From Lingula anatina (Eukaryota; Brachiopoda; Lingulata; Lingulida; Lingulidae), in contig NW_019775570.1 in the NCBI RefSeq assembly GCF_001039355.2, positions 123,200-187,199 of the forward strand: a stretch of 64,000 nt of DNA. The letters run 5' to 3'. Shown here piece after piece: positions 1 through 13,300 of the stretch (positions within the stretch are counted from its first letter, which is position 1; every line of letters begins with the position of its first letter). Position numbers and translations under genes: made by a program. Under the pieces are notes generated by a model, which saw nothing but the letters and a program-made list of their open reading frames with translations, had not been told where the DNA came from and did no database searches.

Positions 1-766
1 CTGTGTGTTCCGAAGTTGGTTCATCCATCGCTTTCCTCTACACCTGTATTTTTTCTACACACCTGTATCGATCAGACGGTCTCTGGTCGAATGTGAATGT
101 GCTTCCGATAATTAATCACCTCTCAGCGACAAGACAGTATAACTTTAATCATGCATCCCACATCTTTATACATAGCTTGCGCCCATTTCCTTCGTAGAAA
201 GTTGTTGACCATAAAGTTAGTTATCAACTAGACCTCTTATTTGATTCAGGGCAATGACTTTTAATGAAGGTCATCTATATAACATTTTTCCGACAACTCT
301 AGCTTGGTGTCACCCCTTTATTTTAAACCTTGATCCGTCAGAGTGAATATTAATGGAACTTGGAGCACATTTTTGAATTGTGAAGCATAATTTCCTACGC
401 TAGCTTTTCTGTTCACCTCCCAAAATCTGTTATTTCCGGAAGCCATATTGTGTGAAGTACATAGCAATTAAAACGTGCAAGATGCACGTAACACTCCATA
501 AATCTAATCCGAATCTGCATGAAATAAACATGGCCGTCGACAATGATTTTATATCTGTGCCTTGAAAACGGAACTTTAATGACAATAATATTTCAGAAGT
601 TGTTATTTTGAGATATACTAGAACCATGCCTAGAATTCTTAAATATAACGGATGTTTCAAAGAGAGATTGTTTATTTAATTAAAGGTTTATCGATTGGAA
701 CTGCCTGTACTTGTTAAGGTTATTCTTTGTGTTATCGTTTACATGTAGGGAAGAACCCAGAAAGAG
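1..766. repeat. Partial copy A of the local 3-kb duplication
   Basis: This stretch matches 1391-2157 and 4363-5128 almost base for base, apart from scattered substitutions and small indels. It is cut off at the window edge on the left and by an N at 767 on the right. No convincing gene is visible. Short open frames recur in all copies only because the DNA is duplicated; they have no splice context or recognisable domain. The bases between 768 and 925 are not shared with the neighbouring copies and hold nothing recognisable. Confidence 0.85.
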
Positions 767-925
767 NAGACGTCTAGTCTTTGGCAAGTCGTCCGATTCA
801 AAACATGGTCGGAAATGTTGGTGACCTGAGGTAAAAGGAATGAGGACGATAATTTTGTATCAAAGTAAAGAGAATTTTGTGACTGCCTGGCATACATGAG
901 TAGAGTATGATACGTCTGAATAATC

Positions 926-3892
926 AATCTTTATTAGATTTGAACTAAAACACTTAAAATCCAGTAACTCGCACGGAAGCTTAATAAGGCTGGAGATGGT
1001 TAATGAACGCAATGAAAGCAAATAACGTTCTTGCTTTGTTTACATTGTTCTGAACGAATAAGTTAAAGTTGACATTGGGTATTTAGGGAACAGTATCGAA
1101 AACGTGACCAAAATCCCGTTTTCTACTGTTGCCTCTATGATTTGCTCTCTGTACCATTGAAGGGCAATTCGTCCTTGTACACATCTGAATCGAAATCCTC
1201 CTGGGGCTGTTTTGTTATAGTGAACGCAAAACCTTTAGCAATGAAGCAATCCTTTACAACATTGCATAGAATGGGTGCATGTCAATTACTTCCTTGCCCA
1301 CAAAATGCAGAACGCTTGAGGGTTGATATCGATAAGTTTGGTGTAATTATTCAAATGGAATAGATATGCTTAATTGTTTAATACTTGATACTGTGTGTTC
1401 CGAAGTTGGTTCATCCATCGCTTTCCTCTACACCTGTATTTTTTCTACACACCTGTATCGATCAGACGGTCTCTGGTCGAATGTGAATGTGCTTCCGATA
1501 ATTAATCACCTCTCAGCGACAAGACAGCTAGTATAACTTTAATCATGCATCCCACATCTTTATACATAGCTTGGGCCCATTTACTTCGTAGAAAGTTGTT
1601 GACCATAAAGTTGGTTATCAACTAGACCTCTTATTTGATTCAGGGCAATGACTTTTAATGAAGGTCATCTATACAACGTTTTCCCGACAACTCTTGCTTG
1701 GTGTCCCCCCTTTTGTTTGAAACTTTGATCCATCAGTGTGAATATTAATGGAACTTGGAGCACATTTTTGAATTGTGAAGCATAATTTCCTACACTAGCT
1801 TTTCTGTTCACGTCTCAAAATCTGTTCTTTCCGGAAGCCATATTGTGTGAAGTACATAGCAATTAAAACGTGCAAGATGCACGTAATACTCAATAAATCT
1901 AATCCGAATCTGCATGAAATAAACATGGCCGTCGACAATGATTTTATATCTGTGCCTTGAAAACGGAACTTTAATGACAATAATATTTCAGAAGTTATTA
2001 TTTTGAGATATACTAGAACCATGCCTAGAATTCTTAAATATAACGGATGTTTCAAAGAGAGATTGTTTATTTAATTAAAGGTTTATCGATTGGAACTGCC
2101 TGTACTTGTTAAGGTTATTCTTTGTGTTATCGTTTACATGTAGGGAAGAACCCAGAAAGAGGAATGTTAGAATTTCTAAAACGAAAACAATGCGTCAGCG
2201 ATTCTTAATAGGAGCGTTTCATCAATCTTGCGTGTGTGTGTACTCCCCCAGGAGACGTAGCATTTGATAAATTAACTGTTTCACACACAAAGGGAAAGAA
2301 AAATATACGTTACAATTTTGTGGTAAATTTACAAAAGTGAAACCTTGCATTCACTTCTCCAATCTTACTGGTACATATGCATGTATGTCAAAACGCACCG
2401 CCAAACTCATGTACCAGTAGCTTGATAGGCTTGCTTAAGGAAAATATATGTTTATCGGATTTGACCTCATCTATGCTCCCTTGTAAGAAAACTCCGCATT
2501 TGGCCTGATGTCTTGAATAGATTTTTACAAATCAAGCTCAACTCAGATAACGTGCTTAGTCTGGTTTATCTTTCAAAACGTCGTTAAAATCACGAAACTG
2601 ACCTTCCAGGAGCAGCGAAATCTCAGAGATAATAGGATTTACAGATTTTACATATGTATAGGGTAGACAGAAAAATAGGTTGGAGAGGATTATAAATACC
2701 ATTTACAAGACACTAATGTTATCTGTGCTCGATGTCAACCTTTAAATGTCAGTTACGTACGCATGGAGAAAGAGGTCAACTGATAGACTTTTTAAAGATT
2801 GTACTCTCAAGAAAAACAAAGTTCGTTTCTTCAAATTCTCAGCCGGACCATTGGTATCCACACTGTAGATGGCTATATCTACATCTATGCCATTGACCGG
2901 GTCAGGATAAAACTACCTTCATACTACTCTCATATGCCATGAGTCAATTAATTAACTCCTGTTTTAAGGGCGCCCGACATAATCAAATAAGCAAACCGTA
3001 GATAATGAGTACGTAAAGACGGTTGTCCAGTTAGAATGTCGTTTTCGTATCAACAATACAGTTCAATTACCCTAAAAAGACTGCAGCGGAAGTCGCCAAA
3101 CGTGAAATGGTAATCAAATACTACTTTCTACCAGCGTTTTTCACGAGCTGTAACAAAACTGTATATTAGACCTCTGTGGAATTTAAGATGATCAAGTTGT
3201 CTACTCTTATGTAACTACCTTTCCTCTGCCCGTCACTTAGCGAGCTGGCACACAGCAGCAGAAGAAACAATCGCTGGGATGGATGTAATCACACAGCTGG
3301 AACCTGGGCAGCCCGTTTAAGCTACACTTAGAGCCATTCCCAGAGATTAAGATCGATCCAACTAGATCGACCCAATTCCCTGGGAGTTCACGCTAAATTG
3401 CTGTCAGCCGACCGCGCACGGAAGTTAATTACGCCCTTACAGCTTTTGGTAGCTTTTGGACAGACATTTAAGCCGGCTAAGCTGACAGTAATCTAGTGAG
3501 ACTCCCCACGGGAATAGATCGATCTAAAATATGTGGGAATGGGGTCTAATAAACTATTCCCAAACCCTATCATAATAAGTTTGGATCGAACTATCTCCAA
3601 GGGGATTTTCGCCTGATTAACTTTAAGCGGTTTAGATGTCTGGGGCGTCTACTAAGCTGACAGGGGGTAATTAACTATCGTTTAGCAGCTTTAGTAGACG
3701 TCCCAGACATCTAAGCCACTTAAGCAGAAAGCAATTTAGCGAGAAACCCCGTGGAGATGGGCCGATCCTGTTAGATCGATCTAGGGATGGGAACCCAGTC
3801 TTACATAACTTAACTCGGACAGCGATACGTGCTTCTCAACACCTAGCAGTGTGATCGTTTCTACTGAATTCCGGGGGGGGGGGGGGGGGGGG
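926..3892. repeat. Copy B of the local 3-kb duplication
   Basis: The unit runs from AATCTTTATTAG to a terminal poly-G run (3873-3892) that ends at an N. It aligns along its length with 3897-7138 at high identity, but lacks a segment of roughly 250 bp present in the next copy near 5335-5605. The last 600 bp contain a pair of MITE-like elements. The unit looks non-coding. Head-to-tail order with an N exactly at the junction fits either a true tandem duplication or two alleles placed side by side by the assembler; I favour the second. Confidence 0.85.
3331..3800. mobile_element. Pair of adjacent MITE-like elements (Harbinger-like, inferred)
   Basis: Unit 1 (3331-3546, about 216 bp) begins GAGCCATTCCCAGAG and ends GGGAATGGGGTC, so the ends are imperfect inverted repeats; both arms include an AGATCGATC stretch. 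Unit 2 (about 3550-3800) begins near CTATTCCCAAACCC and ends GGGAACCCAGTC. It has an internal palindrome built on GATGTCTGG and CCAGACATC. TTA or TAA trinucleotides flank both units (3328-3330, 3547-3549, 3801-3803), which looks like a 3-bp target duplication. A TTA/TAA target is typical of PIF/Harbinger; that assignment is inference, since no transposase is present. Confidence 0.6.
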
Positions 3893-3893
3893 N

Positions 3894-6800
3894 ATTAATC
3901 TTTATTAGATTTGAACTAAAACACTTACAATCCAGTAACTCGCACGGAAGCTTAATAAGGCTGGAGATGGTTAATGAACGCAATGAAAGCAAATAACGTT
4001 CTTGCTTTGTTTACATTGTTCTGAACGAATAAGTTAAAGTTGACATTGGGTATTTAGGGAACAGTATCGAAAACGTGATCAAAATCCCGTTTTCTACTGT
4101 TGCCTCTATGATTTGCTCCCTGTACCATTGAAGGGCAATTCGTCCTTGTACACATTTGAATTGAAATCCTCCTGGTGCTGTTTTGTTATAGTGAACGCAA
4201 AACCTTTAACAATGAAGCAATCCTTTACAACATTGCATAGAATGGGTGCATGTCAATTACTTCCTTGCCCACAAAATGCAGAACGCTTAAGGGTTGATAT
4301 CGATAAGTTTGGTGTAATTATTCAAATGGAATAGATATGCTTAATTGTTTAATACTTGATACTGTGTGTTCCGAAGTTGGTTCATCCATCGCTTTCCTCT
4401 ACACCTGTATTTTTTCTACACACCTGTATCGATCAGACGGTCTCTGGTCGAATGTGAATGTGCTTCCGATAATTAATCACCTCTCAGCGACAAGACAGTA
4501 TAACTTTAATCATGCATCCCACATCTTTATACATAGCTTGCGCCCATTTCCTTCGTAGAAAGTTGTTGACCATAAAGTTAGTTATCAACTAGACCTCTTA
4601 TTTGATTCAGGGCAATGACTTTTAATGAAGGTCATCTATATAACATTTTTCCGACAACTCTAGCTTGGTGTCACCCCTTTATTTTAAACCTTGATCCGTC
4701 AGAGTGAATATTAATGGAACTTGGAGCACATTTTTGAATTGTGAAGCATAATTTCCTACGCTAGCTTTTCTGTTCACCTCCCAAAATCTGTTATTTCCGG
4801 AAGCCATATTGTGTGAAGTACATAGCAATTAAAACGTGCAAGATGCACGTAACACTCCATAAATCTAATCCGAATCTGCATGAAATAAACATGGCCGTCG
4901 ACAATGATTTTATATCTGTGCCTTGAAAACGGAACTTTAATGACAATAATATTTCAGAAGTTGTTATTTTGAGATATACTAGAACCATGCCTAGAATTCT
5001 TAAATATAACGGATGTTTCAAAGAGAGATTGTTTATTTAATTAAAGGTTTATCGATTGGAACTGCCTGTACTTGTTAAGGTTATTCTTTGTGTTATCGTT
5101 TACATGTAGGGAAGAACCCAGAAAGAGAAATTTTAGAATTTCTAATACGAAAACAATACGTCAGCGATTCTTAATAGAGCGTTTCATCAATCTTTCGTGT
5201 GTGTGTACTCCCCCAGGAGACGTAGCATTTGATAAATGAACTGTTTCACACACTAAGGGTAAGAAAAGTACACGTTACCATTTTGTGCTAAATTTACAAA
5301 AGTGAAACCTTGCATTCAATTCACCAATCTTACCCTAATGGTGCATGTACACACACTGGACAATAGGAGTGTCACCCCTACTGAACCAATACTTTGGAGG
5401 AGATAAATGACTGCGGAATGATATGCTCCTGGTATCATTTTAACATCAAATTTCACAAAAAGACCAACAATACAATTCCATGGTACAGCTGTTTTATACT
5501 CATTAGTCACATTTTAAGTAGACCAGGCATTATAACCACTCAAGATCTACCTACTTTGATTACTCTGATTCAGGGGGTGACACTTAATTCTATTGTCCAT
5601 TTTGTGTATGTCAAAAAAACACCACCAAACTCTCGGACATACACGTACCAGTGGCTTGACAGGCTTGCTGAAGGCAAATATATCTTTATCGGATTTCACC
5701 TAATCTATGCTCCCTTGTAAAGAAAACTCCGCATTTGGTCTGATGCCTTGAAGGAATTTTTACAAATCGAGCTCAACTCAGATAACGTGCTCAGTCTGGT
5801 TAATCTTTCAAAACGTCGTAAAAATCACGAAACTGACCTTCCAGGAGCAGCGAAATCTCAGAGATTATAGCATTTACAGATTTTACATATGTGTATAAGG
5901 TAGACAGGAAAATAGGTTGGAGAGGATTATAAATACCATTTACAAGACACTAATTTTATCTGTGCTCGATGTCAACCTTTGCATGTCAGTTACGTACGCA
6001 TGGAGAAAGAGGTCAACTGATAGACTTTTTAAAGATTGTACTATCAAGAAAAACAAAGTTCGTTTCTTCAAATTCTCAGCCGGACCATTGGTATCCACAT
6101 TGTAGATGGCTCTATCTACATGTATGCCATTGACCGGGTCAGGATAAAACTACCTTCATACTACTCTCATATGCCATTTATAAGTCAATTAATTAACTCC
6201 TGTTTTAAGGGCGCCCGAGATCATAATCAAATAAGCAAACCGTAGATAATGAGTCCGTAAAGACGGTTGTCCAGTTAGAATGTCGTTTTCGTATTAACAA
6301 TACAGTTCAATTACCCTAAAAAGACTGCAGCGGAAGTCGCCAAACGTGAAATGGTAACCAAATACTACTTTCTACCAGCGTTTTTCACGAGCTGTAACAA
6401 AACTGTATATTAGACCTCTGTGGAATTTAAGATGATCAAGTTGTCTACTCTTATGTAACTACCCTTCCTCTACCCGTCACTTAGCGAGCTGGCACACAGC
6501 AGCAGAAGAAACAATCGCTGGGATGGATGTAATCACACAGCTGGAACCTGGGCAGCCCATTTAAGCTACACTTAGAGCGCATTCCCAGAGATTAAGATCG
6601 ATCCAACTAGATCGACCCAATTCCCTGGGAGTTCACGCTAAATTGCTGTCAGCCGACCGCGCACGGAAGTTAATTACGCCCTTACAGCTTTTGGTAGCTT
6701 TTGGACAGACATTTAAGCCGGCTAAGCTGACAGTAATCTAGTGAGACTCCCCACGACTCCCCACGGGAATAGATCGATCTAAAATGTGTGGGAATGGGGT

Positions 6801-7138
6801 CTAATAAACTATTCCCAAACCCTATCGTACTAAGTTTGGATCGAACTATCTCCAAGGGGATTCTCGCCTGATTAACTTTAAGCGGTTTAGGTGTCTGGGA
6901 CGTCTACTTAAGCTGACAGGGGGTAATTAACTATCGTTTAGCAGCTTTAGTAGACGTCCCAGACATCTAAGCCACTTAAGCTGAAAGCAATTTAGCGAGA
7001 AACCCCGTGGAGATGGGCCGATCCTGTTAGATCGATCTAGGGATGGGAACCCAGTCTTACATAACTTAACTCGGACAGCGATACGTGCTTCTCAACACCT
7101 AGCAGTGAGATAGTTTCTACTGAATTCCGGGGGGGGGG
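3894..7138. repeat. Copy C of the local 3-kb duplication
   Basis: This is the second near-complete copy, starting directly after the N at 3893 and ending in a poly-G run (7129-7138) at the same place as copy B. It carries an extra segment of about 250 bp near 5335-5605 with no coding appearance, plus a short duplicated ACTCCCCACG near 6747. The indels relative to copy B look like allelic polymorphism of a highly heterozygous animal. No gene is recognisable in it. Confidence 0.85.
6575..7056. mobile_element. Second copy of the MITE-like pair
   Basis: This corresponds to 3331-3800 within duplication copy C and is flanked by TTA at 6572-6574 and 7057-7059. It differs by a few substitutions and a roughly 10-bp insertion (repeated ACTCCCCACG) in unit 1. 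It reached this place by duplication of the host segment, not by independent transposition. Confidence 0.6.
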
Positions 7139-9216
7139 CGTATTTCTCCTAATCATCAGGGAAGTTTCACTCGATTGCATAACAGCTAGAGAAGAACACT
7201 GGTAGAGTATAACCAGATACGAATCGGAGAGTCTAAGATTGGGAGAGAGTCTTGATATATATGTAAAAAATTGGTACCTTAATTACATGTAGTTGTCGGC
7301 TGTTTCCCACCATACTTGCAATCTCTGTGCTTTTGTTTTTGGCATTCTTTTGTGAGTATTTAAAAGAGAAATGTCTCGCTACAAAGATGATTCAAACCTT
7401 ATTTTCGGAATCATGACTCTATCCTTCTTCAATGTTTGACAGATGCCGCTCCTACCTATTTCATCCATAAACTATTTCAACACCAAAAAATAAAAACTAC
7501 CAAACATAACAGTGATAATAATGCGATAATAATAGAGAACGCACAGAATTTAAACTGCAAATCATCTTAGTAAACGTAACAGTGCATCTTCAATATGATA
7601 ACCAATAACACGATGTCCTATGTTTGGTGCCAACAAAACCATATATTATAACGTACATGTAAATTTGACAACTTTGCACGAAAAAATGATATTAGGTATC
7701 GAAATCGGGACCATTCAGAGAAAATGATTATTCTGCGTTTTCTCAGCAACAGAGAACGTTTTTTAACGTTACCATAACGTTCTTTTCTTTGGTTGTATTG
7801 TAACGTTATAATAACATTCTGTATATTGCTGGATTGGTAACTAATAGGTACCGGTGTATAGAGGATTGAAACCTTAATGGGAATTTATTATCGCTATTAA
7901 TTTATTACCTGTTTCAAGTGTATCAGCACTCAATGTCACCTGATTTCTCGATCTACCAACAAGCGAAAGCCATTGCCCCTGGAGACGCTCTTGGGACAAT
8001 TAGACCAAAAGCGTTTTGCTGTAAAAAGCTTTTCCATGACGTGAGTACGTCTTATCGGGATGGGCCTTACGCCATTCTATTGTCTGCTTATCTAAGGTTA
8101 AAGAGTTGAAGGTAATGTGCAAGAAAAGGGAATGTCCTTATTGACGGATCAAGCATGCCTTGATTAGACAAGGGGTGGATACCCGAGCTCCTCCCCCCCC
8201 CCCCCCACACACACACACACACACCTCAATACTGCAATGTACCAGTTGAAACACTTTAGCATGTTAACTGAAAGATGCTTCTGTCAGCCTCAGCGGGTGT
8301 CTCTTTCTCCACAATTCCCAATTTAAGAAAGTTTTTATGTGTGTGTCGAGGGGGGGGGGGGGGCGGCTCTGTTTTCAAGTGCTATTTGAAATAATATAAA
8401 ATAAAGTATGTTTTATAAGGCCAATAAGGCCAGGACGAGTTCCGAAACTTCTTTTACCTGGAGCTTCACGCAGTCGAACAGGAACAACAAATCCTTTCAC
8501 TGTTGCATCTAGGAGACATTATTCCTCTGCTTCACATTAATAACAAATTGGAGACCTTTTTCAATTGCCTACATCAGCGAGTCCCTTGGAGCTTTTTCAT
8601 GCCCTTGCCTTAAATGGTATCATACTTCAGATACAGTGTGTCAGTTTTACTACACTTGGGGGAAATACAATGTAAATCGAACATAATATAGAATGAGACA
8701 GTTTTGAGGAAAAAACCTTTGCGGCAGAAAATGGTCATGCTTAAAACGTCTCTCGTATCCGTTGCATATATCAAATAGGTTTTACTGCTAATTGAAAGAG
8801 GCTAGGCATTCTCAGGGGTTCAAATCTACGTGGTGGTTCTAATAGTGCGTACTTCAAAGGTAAGGCGAAGAAGATATTCTTCAAGTGAGCCTGAAACTAA
8901 GCTTGCTCTTCAACGCCCTCTTTTAGCAATAATTATAACCAAATATTCAAATGTTGTATAAGGACATCTACTTATGTACCTATTGCTGTTTTCATATTAT
9001 GGAAGGAGCAAACAAAGGTTTCTTGTTTGCTATTGCGTGAGATATTTCTCTCCTTACTATTTCTCTCCTTACTGTAATCTTAATTCTAGTTTCATTGCAT
9101 CCAATTCTTTCTTTTCTTTATGTTTAATTTTACTTTGTTTTTCTTTCTAAGCTTTCTGTTTTCATTTTTTCTCTTGTTTGTATTCTTTGGATGAAAATTT
9201 TATGTTAGGCAAAGGG
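7139..9216. other. Non-coding stretch, no gene recognised
   Basis: I see no splice-bordered open frame, RNA gene or transposon terminus here. It contains a C-run followed by (CA)n at about 8190-8224 and a G-run at about 8350-8363. Composition is AT-rich throughout. Confidence 0.5.
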
Positions 9217-9291
9217 TTTATAATGTACATTTTACATACAACATGCCCCTGGAAAGAAGGCACCTTGTGACGACCCGATATGTCCGACAGG

Positions 9292-9523
9292 CCAGATATG
9301 TCCTACGACCAGAGAAGGCCAAATATGTCCGACAAAAAAGAGCCATATGTGTCCGACAGGCCAAATATGTCCGACAAAAAAAAAAAATAAATAAATAAAA
9401 AAATAAAAAATAAAAAAAAATAAAAATAGAATAAAAATAAATTAAAAAAAAGCCAGATGTGTCCGACAGGCCGGATATGTCCGACAACATATCTGGCCTT
9501 CTCTGGTCGTAGGACATATCTGG
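9292..9523. repeat. Inverted repeat with 37-bp arms around an A-rich core
   Basis: The left arm 9292-9328 and right arm 9487-9523 are reverse complements with one visible mismatch. Between them are variants of the phrase ATATGTCCGACAGGCC and a long A/TAAA-rich tract (9368-9448). The arms could form a hairpin with a loop of about 158 nt. The open frame crossing the region is an artefact of the repeated phrase. Confidence 0.75.
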
Positions 9524-10302
9524 CACACCTTCCTAGGATGGCCTATGGCCTTGTTTATCTGCTTGGAGGGTTTGTATTAAAGTACAAGACCAAAACCATA
9601 AGGCCAATTGGGAACTCTTTTATTTGTAGTTTGACAGATGACACTTTAAATTAAATAGAATGACTGTATAAGCAGTTCTTAGAATTCAGTGCATCGGGGT
9701 AACAAATGGAATAGATGCTAAATTTAAGCGATAATTTGAATGGGCATTATTGCATTATTAAACAAATGGTCTGGCGTTGAAATATCAATAAGTGCAACAT
9801 TGGTAATGAGGACACTTAGCGCACAGAAGTAAAATGTTTAGGGACAGTGAGTGCAGTTAATACCAACGATTAACCGACACAATAGATATGGTTATCAAAC
9901 TAATAGCATTTTATTGAAATACATACATGGTGAAACAGATACCATACGGTAAAAAGCCGTAATCCTCAAAGGATGTTCTATATAGAAACATGCTCTTTGG
10001 CGTAGTTTTTTTACTCTCCGACATCAGTCAAATTTATTGTTTCAGAGAACTGCCGAAACAAACTCCCAGCTCGTGAACGGCATAGCTAAGTCCAGGTGGT
10101 GTTTCGAGGCAATTTCCAACAGAGTGTGATTCACAGTACTAGTGCGGTCCCACGGTGTAGTGCTGAAATTTGGTTCCGTGTTAATATGATAGTATTTATG
10201 TGATAAATGTGCGAATGTATAAGCGAAAACTTTCGTCAAACTACATGTAACAAATTCAGATATACATGTATGTATCATATAAATACACGTGTCCTTACAT
10301 TA

Positions 10303-10344
<42 letters not shown>

Positions 10345-13300
10345 GCAATGCGTCAAACCAAGGATTGAGAAAGGTTATTCTTGCGTGAACGGAAACCCCT
10401 GTTGTTCATGTACCAGGAAGCGGCGTCTGTCATGGGCAAATAAATCAAATTAATGTAGTTGATTGGACTTGATTTGACCTTTGTATTCCGATACCAATGG
10501 GCAATGTTTCTGTAATTCCCCCTCTTTCACTGTCCTATAAACAAGTAAGGTAATTTGTCACGCGAGCAAAATATGGGCGGTGTATTTTTATCTACTTTAC
10601 GAATGTGCTTTGTCTGTACTTACATCCAAGCTCGCCAAATGCAAAAAGTATATAAAATCAAGTGCTGTACGAAAGTAAGTGTTTTCAAATTTTAAAAATT
10701 ATGGCAAACACTACCTTGATTCCTTTAGAGGATTTAAAGACAAGTATTTAAAACGTATACACTGATTTTATCATTTCCGCTTCATCTTAATGGTGTTTTG
10801 CGACTGACCTCTCAAAGATAAAATATTTATACTTGTTGCTAACATTCTCTTTGCGAAAACGCCTGTCCCGGAGCGACAGAAATGCAAGTCCGCTAGAAAC
10901 CGTAGTCCGTTTCCCATTACTTTGTACAGGTTACATTCGTTCCATATACTAACCCCAATACCCTAACTAACCCTAACCTGTACTAAGCATAGCGGAGCCC
11001 GGGCTTCCATTCCTAGGAAAACCATTCCTGTCACACCGGCCTCTTTGTGGCTGAGTGATATAAAACAGATATGCCAAGAGGTTACTGGTACCACTTCAAG
11101 GTCACGCCAGGCCGCCCTGACACAACCTTACTCCAAGTGACTTTAACTCGAAGTCACAATGGGCCAACTTTGTGGCTAATTAATTTTGTGTAATTTTAAG
11201 TTATCTCACAGACCGCCTTTGTTACTTTTTCAAGCTGTCCTGTGTCTTTAGTAACTGTGCTACGTATTGAATCTTCGTGTCTGGAAGGTGCATCAAACAA
11301 TAAAATGGACATTGCAGAGCACTTCTCTGCGTGATTGCGTCCGTTATTATCTGTTTTTCTGCTTTGTTGGCTATTGTAACGATCCCCAGGAATCAGGTTT
11401 TATACGATTTTACCTTGGAACAATTAAATTATCTCTGGGTAATTCGTTTATGAATTTTTTCTTTGTCTCTTTAAATTCAGTAACAGGATGCAGAATACTT
11501 GGATTTTAGGACCTCTACTGGCTACGTAACTTATTTACTGGCCGGCTGATTGACCAACCTTGAATGCGTCTGAAATCCTCCGGTTTTACAATCTGTATTT
11601 ATGTCCTTGAATGTCAAATAATGAAATAAGAAACAAAGTAAGCAGCACTTAGGGACCATTCCCAGACCCTGCCGTACTAGCTGTGGATTGATCTAACTCC
11701 GAGGGGATCCTCGCTAAATTGCTATAACCCCCTAGCAGCTTCAGTAGGCGTAACAGTTATCTGAGCCGCTTACGTTGTTTGCCATAGATGTAACATGCCT
11801 TTGTGTTATATCTAGGAGGGGAAAAGACTGCTAAATAAAATACCAAATGCTTCCGCTATACGAGCTTGGAAATCAAGTCACCTCCGATCAGTTCGATTCT
11901 GCGATAACTAATTTCCAAGGTATCTAAGTAGTTGCAAAATCAATTAGCAAAGCCCACCGGTGAATTTCGACATGTCTGACATTTGTTTTGATCATATTGT
12001 TACAACTGACTTGGCGATAGAGTAATTAGAAAATCCTGTGGGTATTTCAGTTTCAGGCCACGGGGGCGTAATTATCACGCACATGTCTCCCCGCGGCCGT
12101 TTAAGTGACATTCAAAGTTAAATAGTTTTTTCGGAAGTAAAACTTAAATGCGGGGAGTATTTCGACCAGGCGTCAAATTGACGCACGCTAGTTCTCAGCT
12201 GTTTAAGTTAAGAAATTTAATTTCTTATGGGACTATTGGCTACAGGTATCAGATCTAGGGCAAGCACCCTGGGTCTTCTGAAGTGGATAGGCGTCATGAC
12301 TATCACATCTGCATCGCACAACAGCAGTTCTCTCACCTCAGCTGTGCCAGGATAATTAATAAACGACCACCATGAAGTATCCCAGAGCAATTTGCATTTG
12401 GGCAGTTTTAGGGGGAATTTCATCAAATTTCAAGAACCATAAAAGCTGTAAAATTTTTAGAAATACATGTAAATGTTTTAAGAGGTGGGCATAGTCTATA
12501 CTTTTATGGTCATATTGGTGCAAAGAAAGTGAAGAGTATTCAGGTGAAACAACTAATGTTAAGAGATCATTCATAACGTATGTATAGTAATCTTCTTTCT
12601 ACTGAGTACATGTTTGTCACGCGATACAGGTCACCTGCTACACCAACATACCAAAAATTTTCATTATATTAGAGTTTTTAGTTATTTTTATAAAAGTGCA
12701 GCGATATTTTTTCTTTCTTGATTTATTTCTTAATACATCTGCATTCTTTAATAGTGACACGTTTCGTGACACGTTTTTGGTTACATCCGTTACGGTAGAT
12801 TGATTAAATTGTCCTTTTTATATGATGTTGGCCCTGTATGGCAATCAGATTGATTGAGTTTAGTCTTCCTTTTATGGCTTGAAAGCATATTATGACAAGA
12901 GAGGCTTTCACCTATATTAGTCATTTTGGATTCGGTTAATTGTCTCATTATTGTAATATTTTTAAATGACAGTGTAATAAATGATAGCATGCCTTAAAAA
13001 AGCTTAATGCCCCTTGCGGCACCGTTTCTCCTCTTTTGACGACCAGGCGCTATTTGCAAACGGGACGCAGTTACATGGCCTAAGAGTGTCCCGTGTATTA
13101 AATCATTTCTGTTTTAGGTTGCTTTCAAACACTTAATCAAGAAATAGACACTTTCCCATCTCATGCATTAAGAATGGCGGTCATGTTCCATTTGCAAAAT
13201 CCTTTGTCTCCTTTCAGTGTTGCCTTGGATAGTTGGGAAGTGTCAAATGCACATAATGCAAAATTACAAAGTGCTATAGAGACAGTACGACAAGGCGCTG

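Noticed and set aside
430-660. 76-codon minus-strand frame that recurs at 1795-2055 and 4791-5021
   Set aside because: It recurs only because the underlying DNA is duplicated; codon changes between copies show no protein-level constraint and there are no splice or domain signals.
1142-1363. 73-codon plus-strand frame recurring at 4113-4334
   Set aside because: Same duplication effect; no recognisable domain, and it begins from a non-ATG start.
5394-5720. 108-codon frame in copy C
   Set aside because: It lies largely in the indel present only in copy C, has no domain and is not shared with copy B.
10967-10981. Telomere-like CCCTAAC phrases
   Set aside because: Only two or three degenerate units; not an array.
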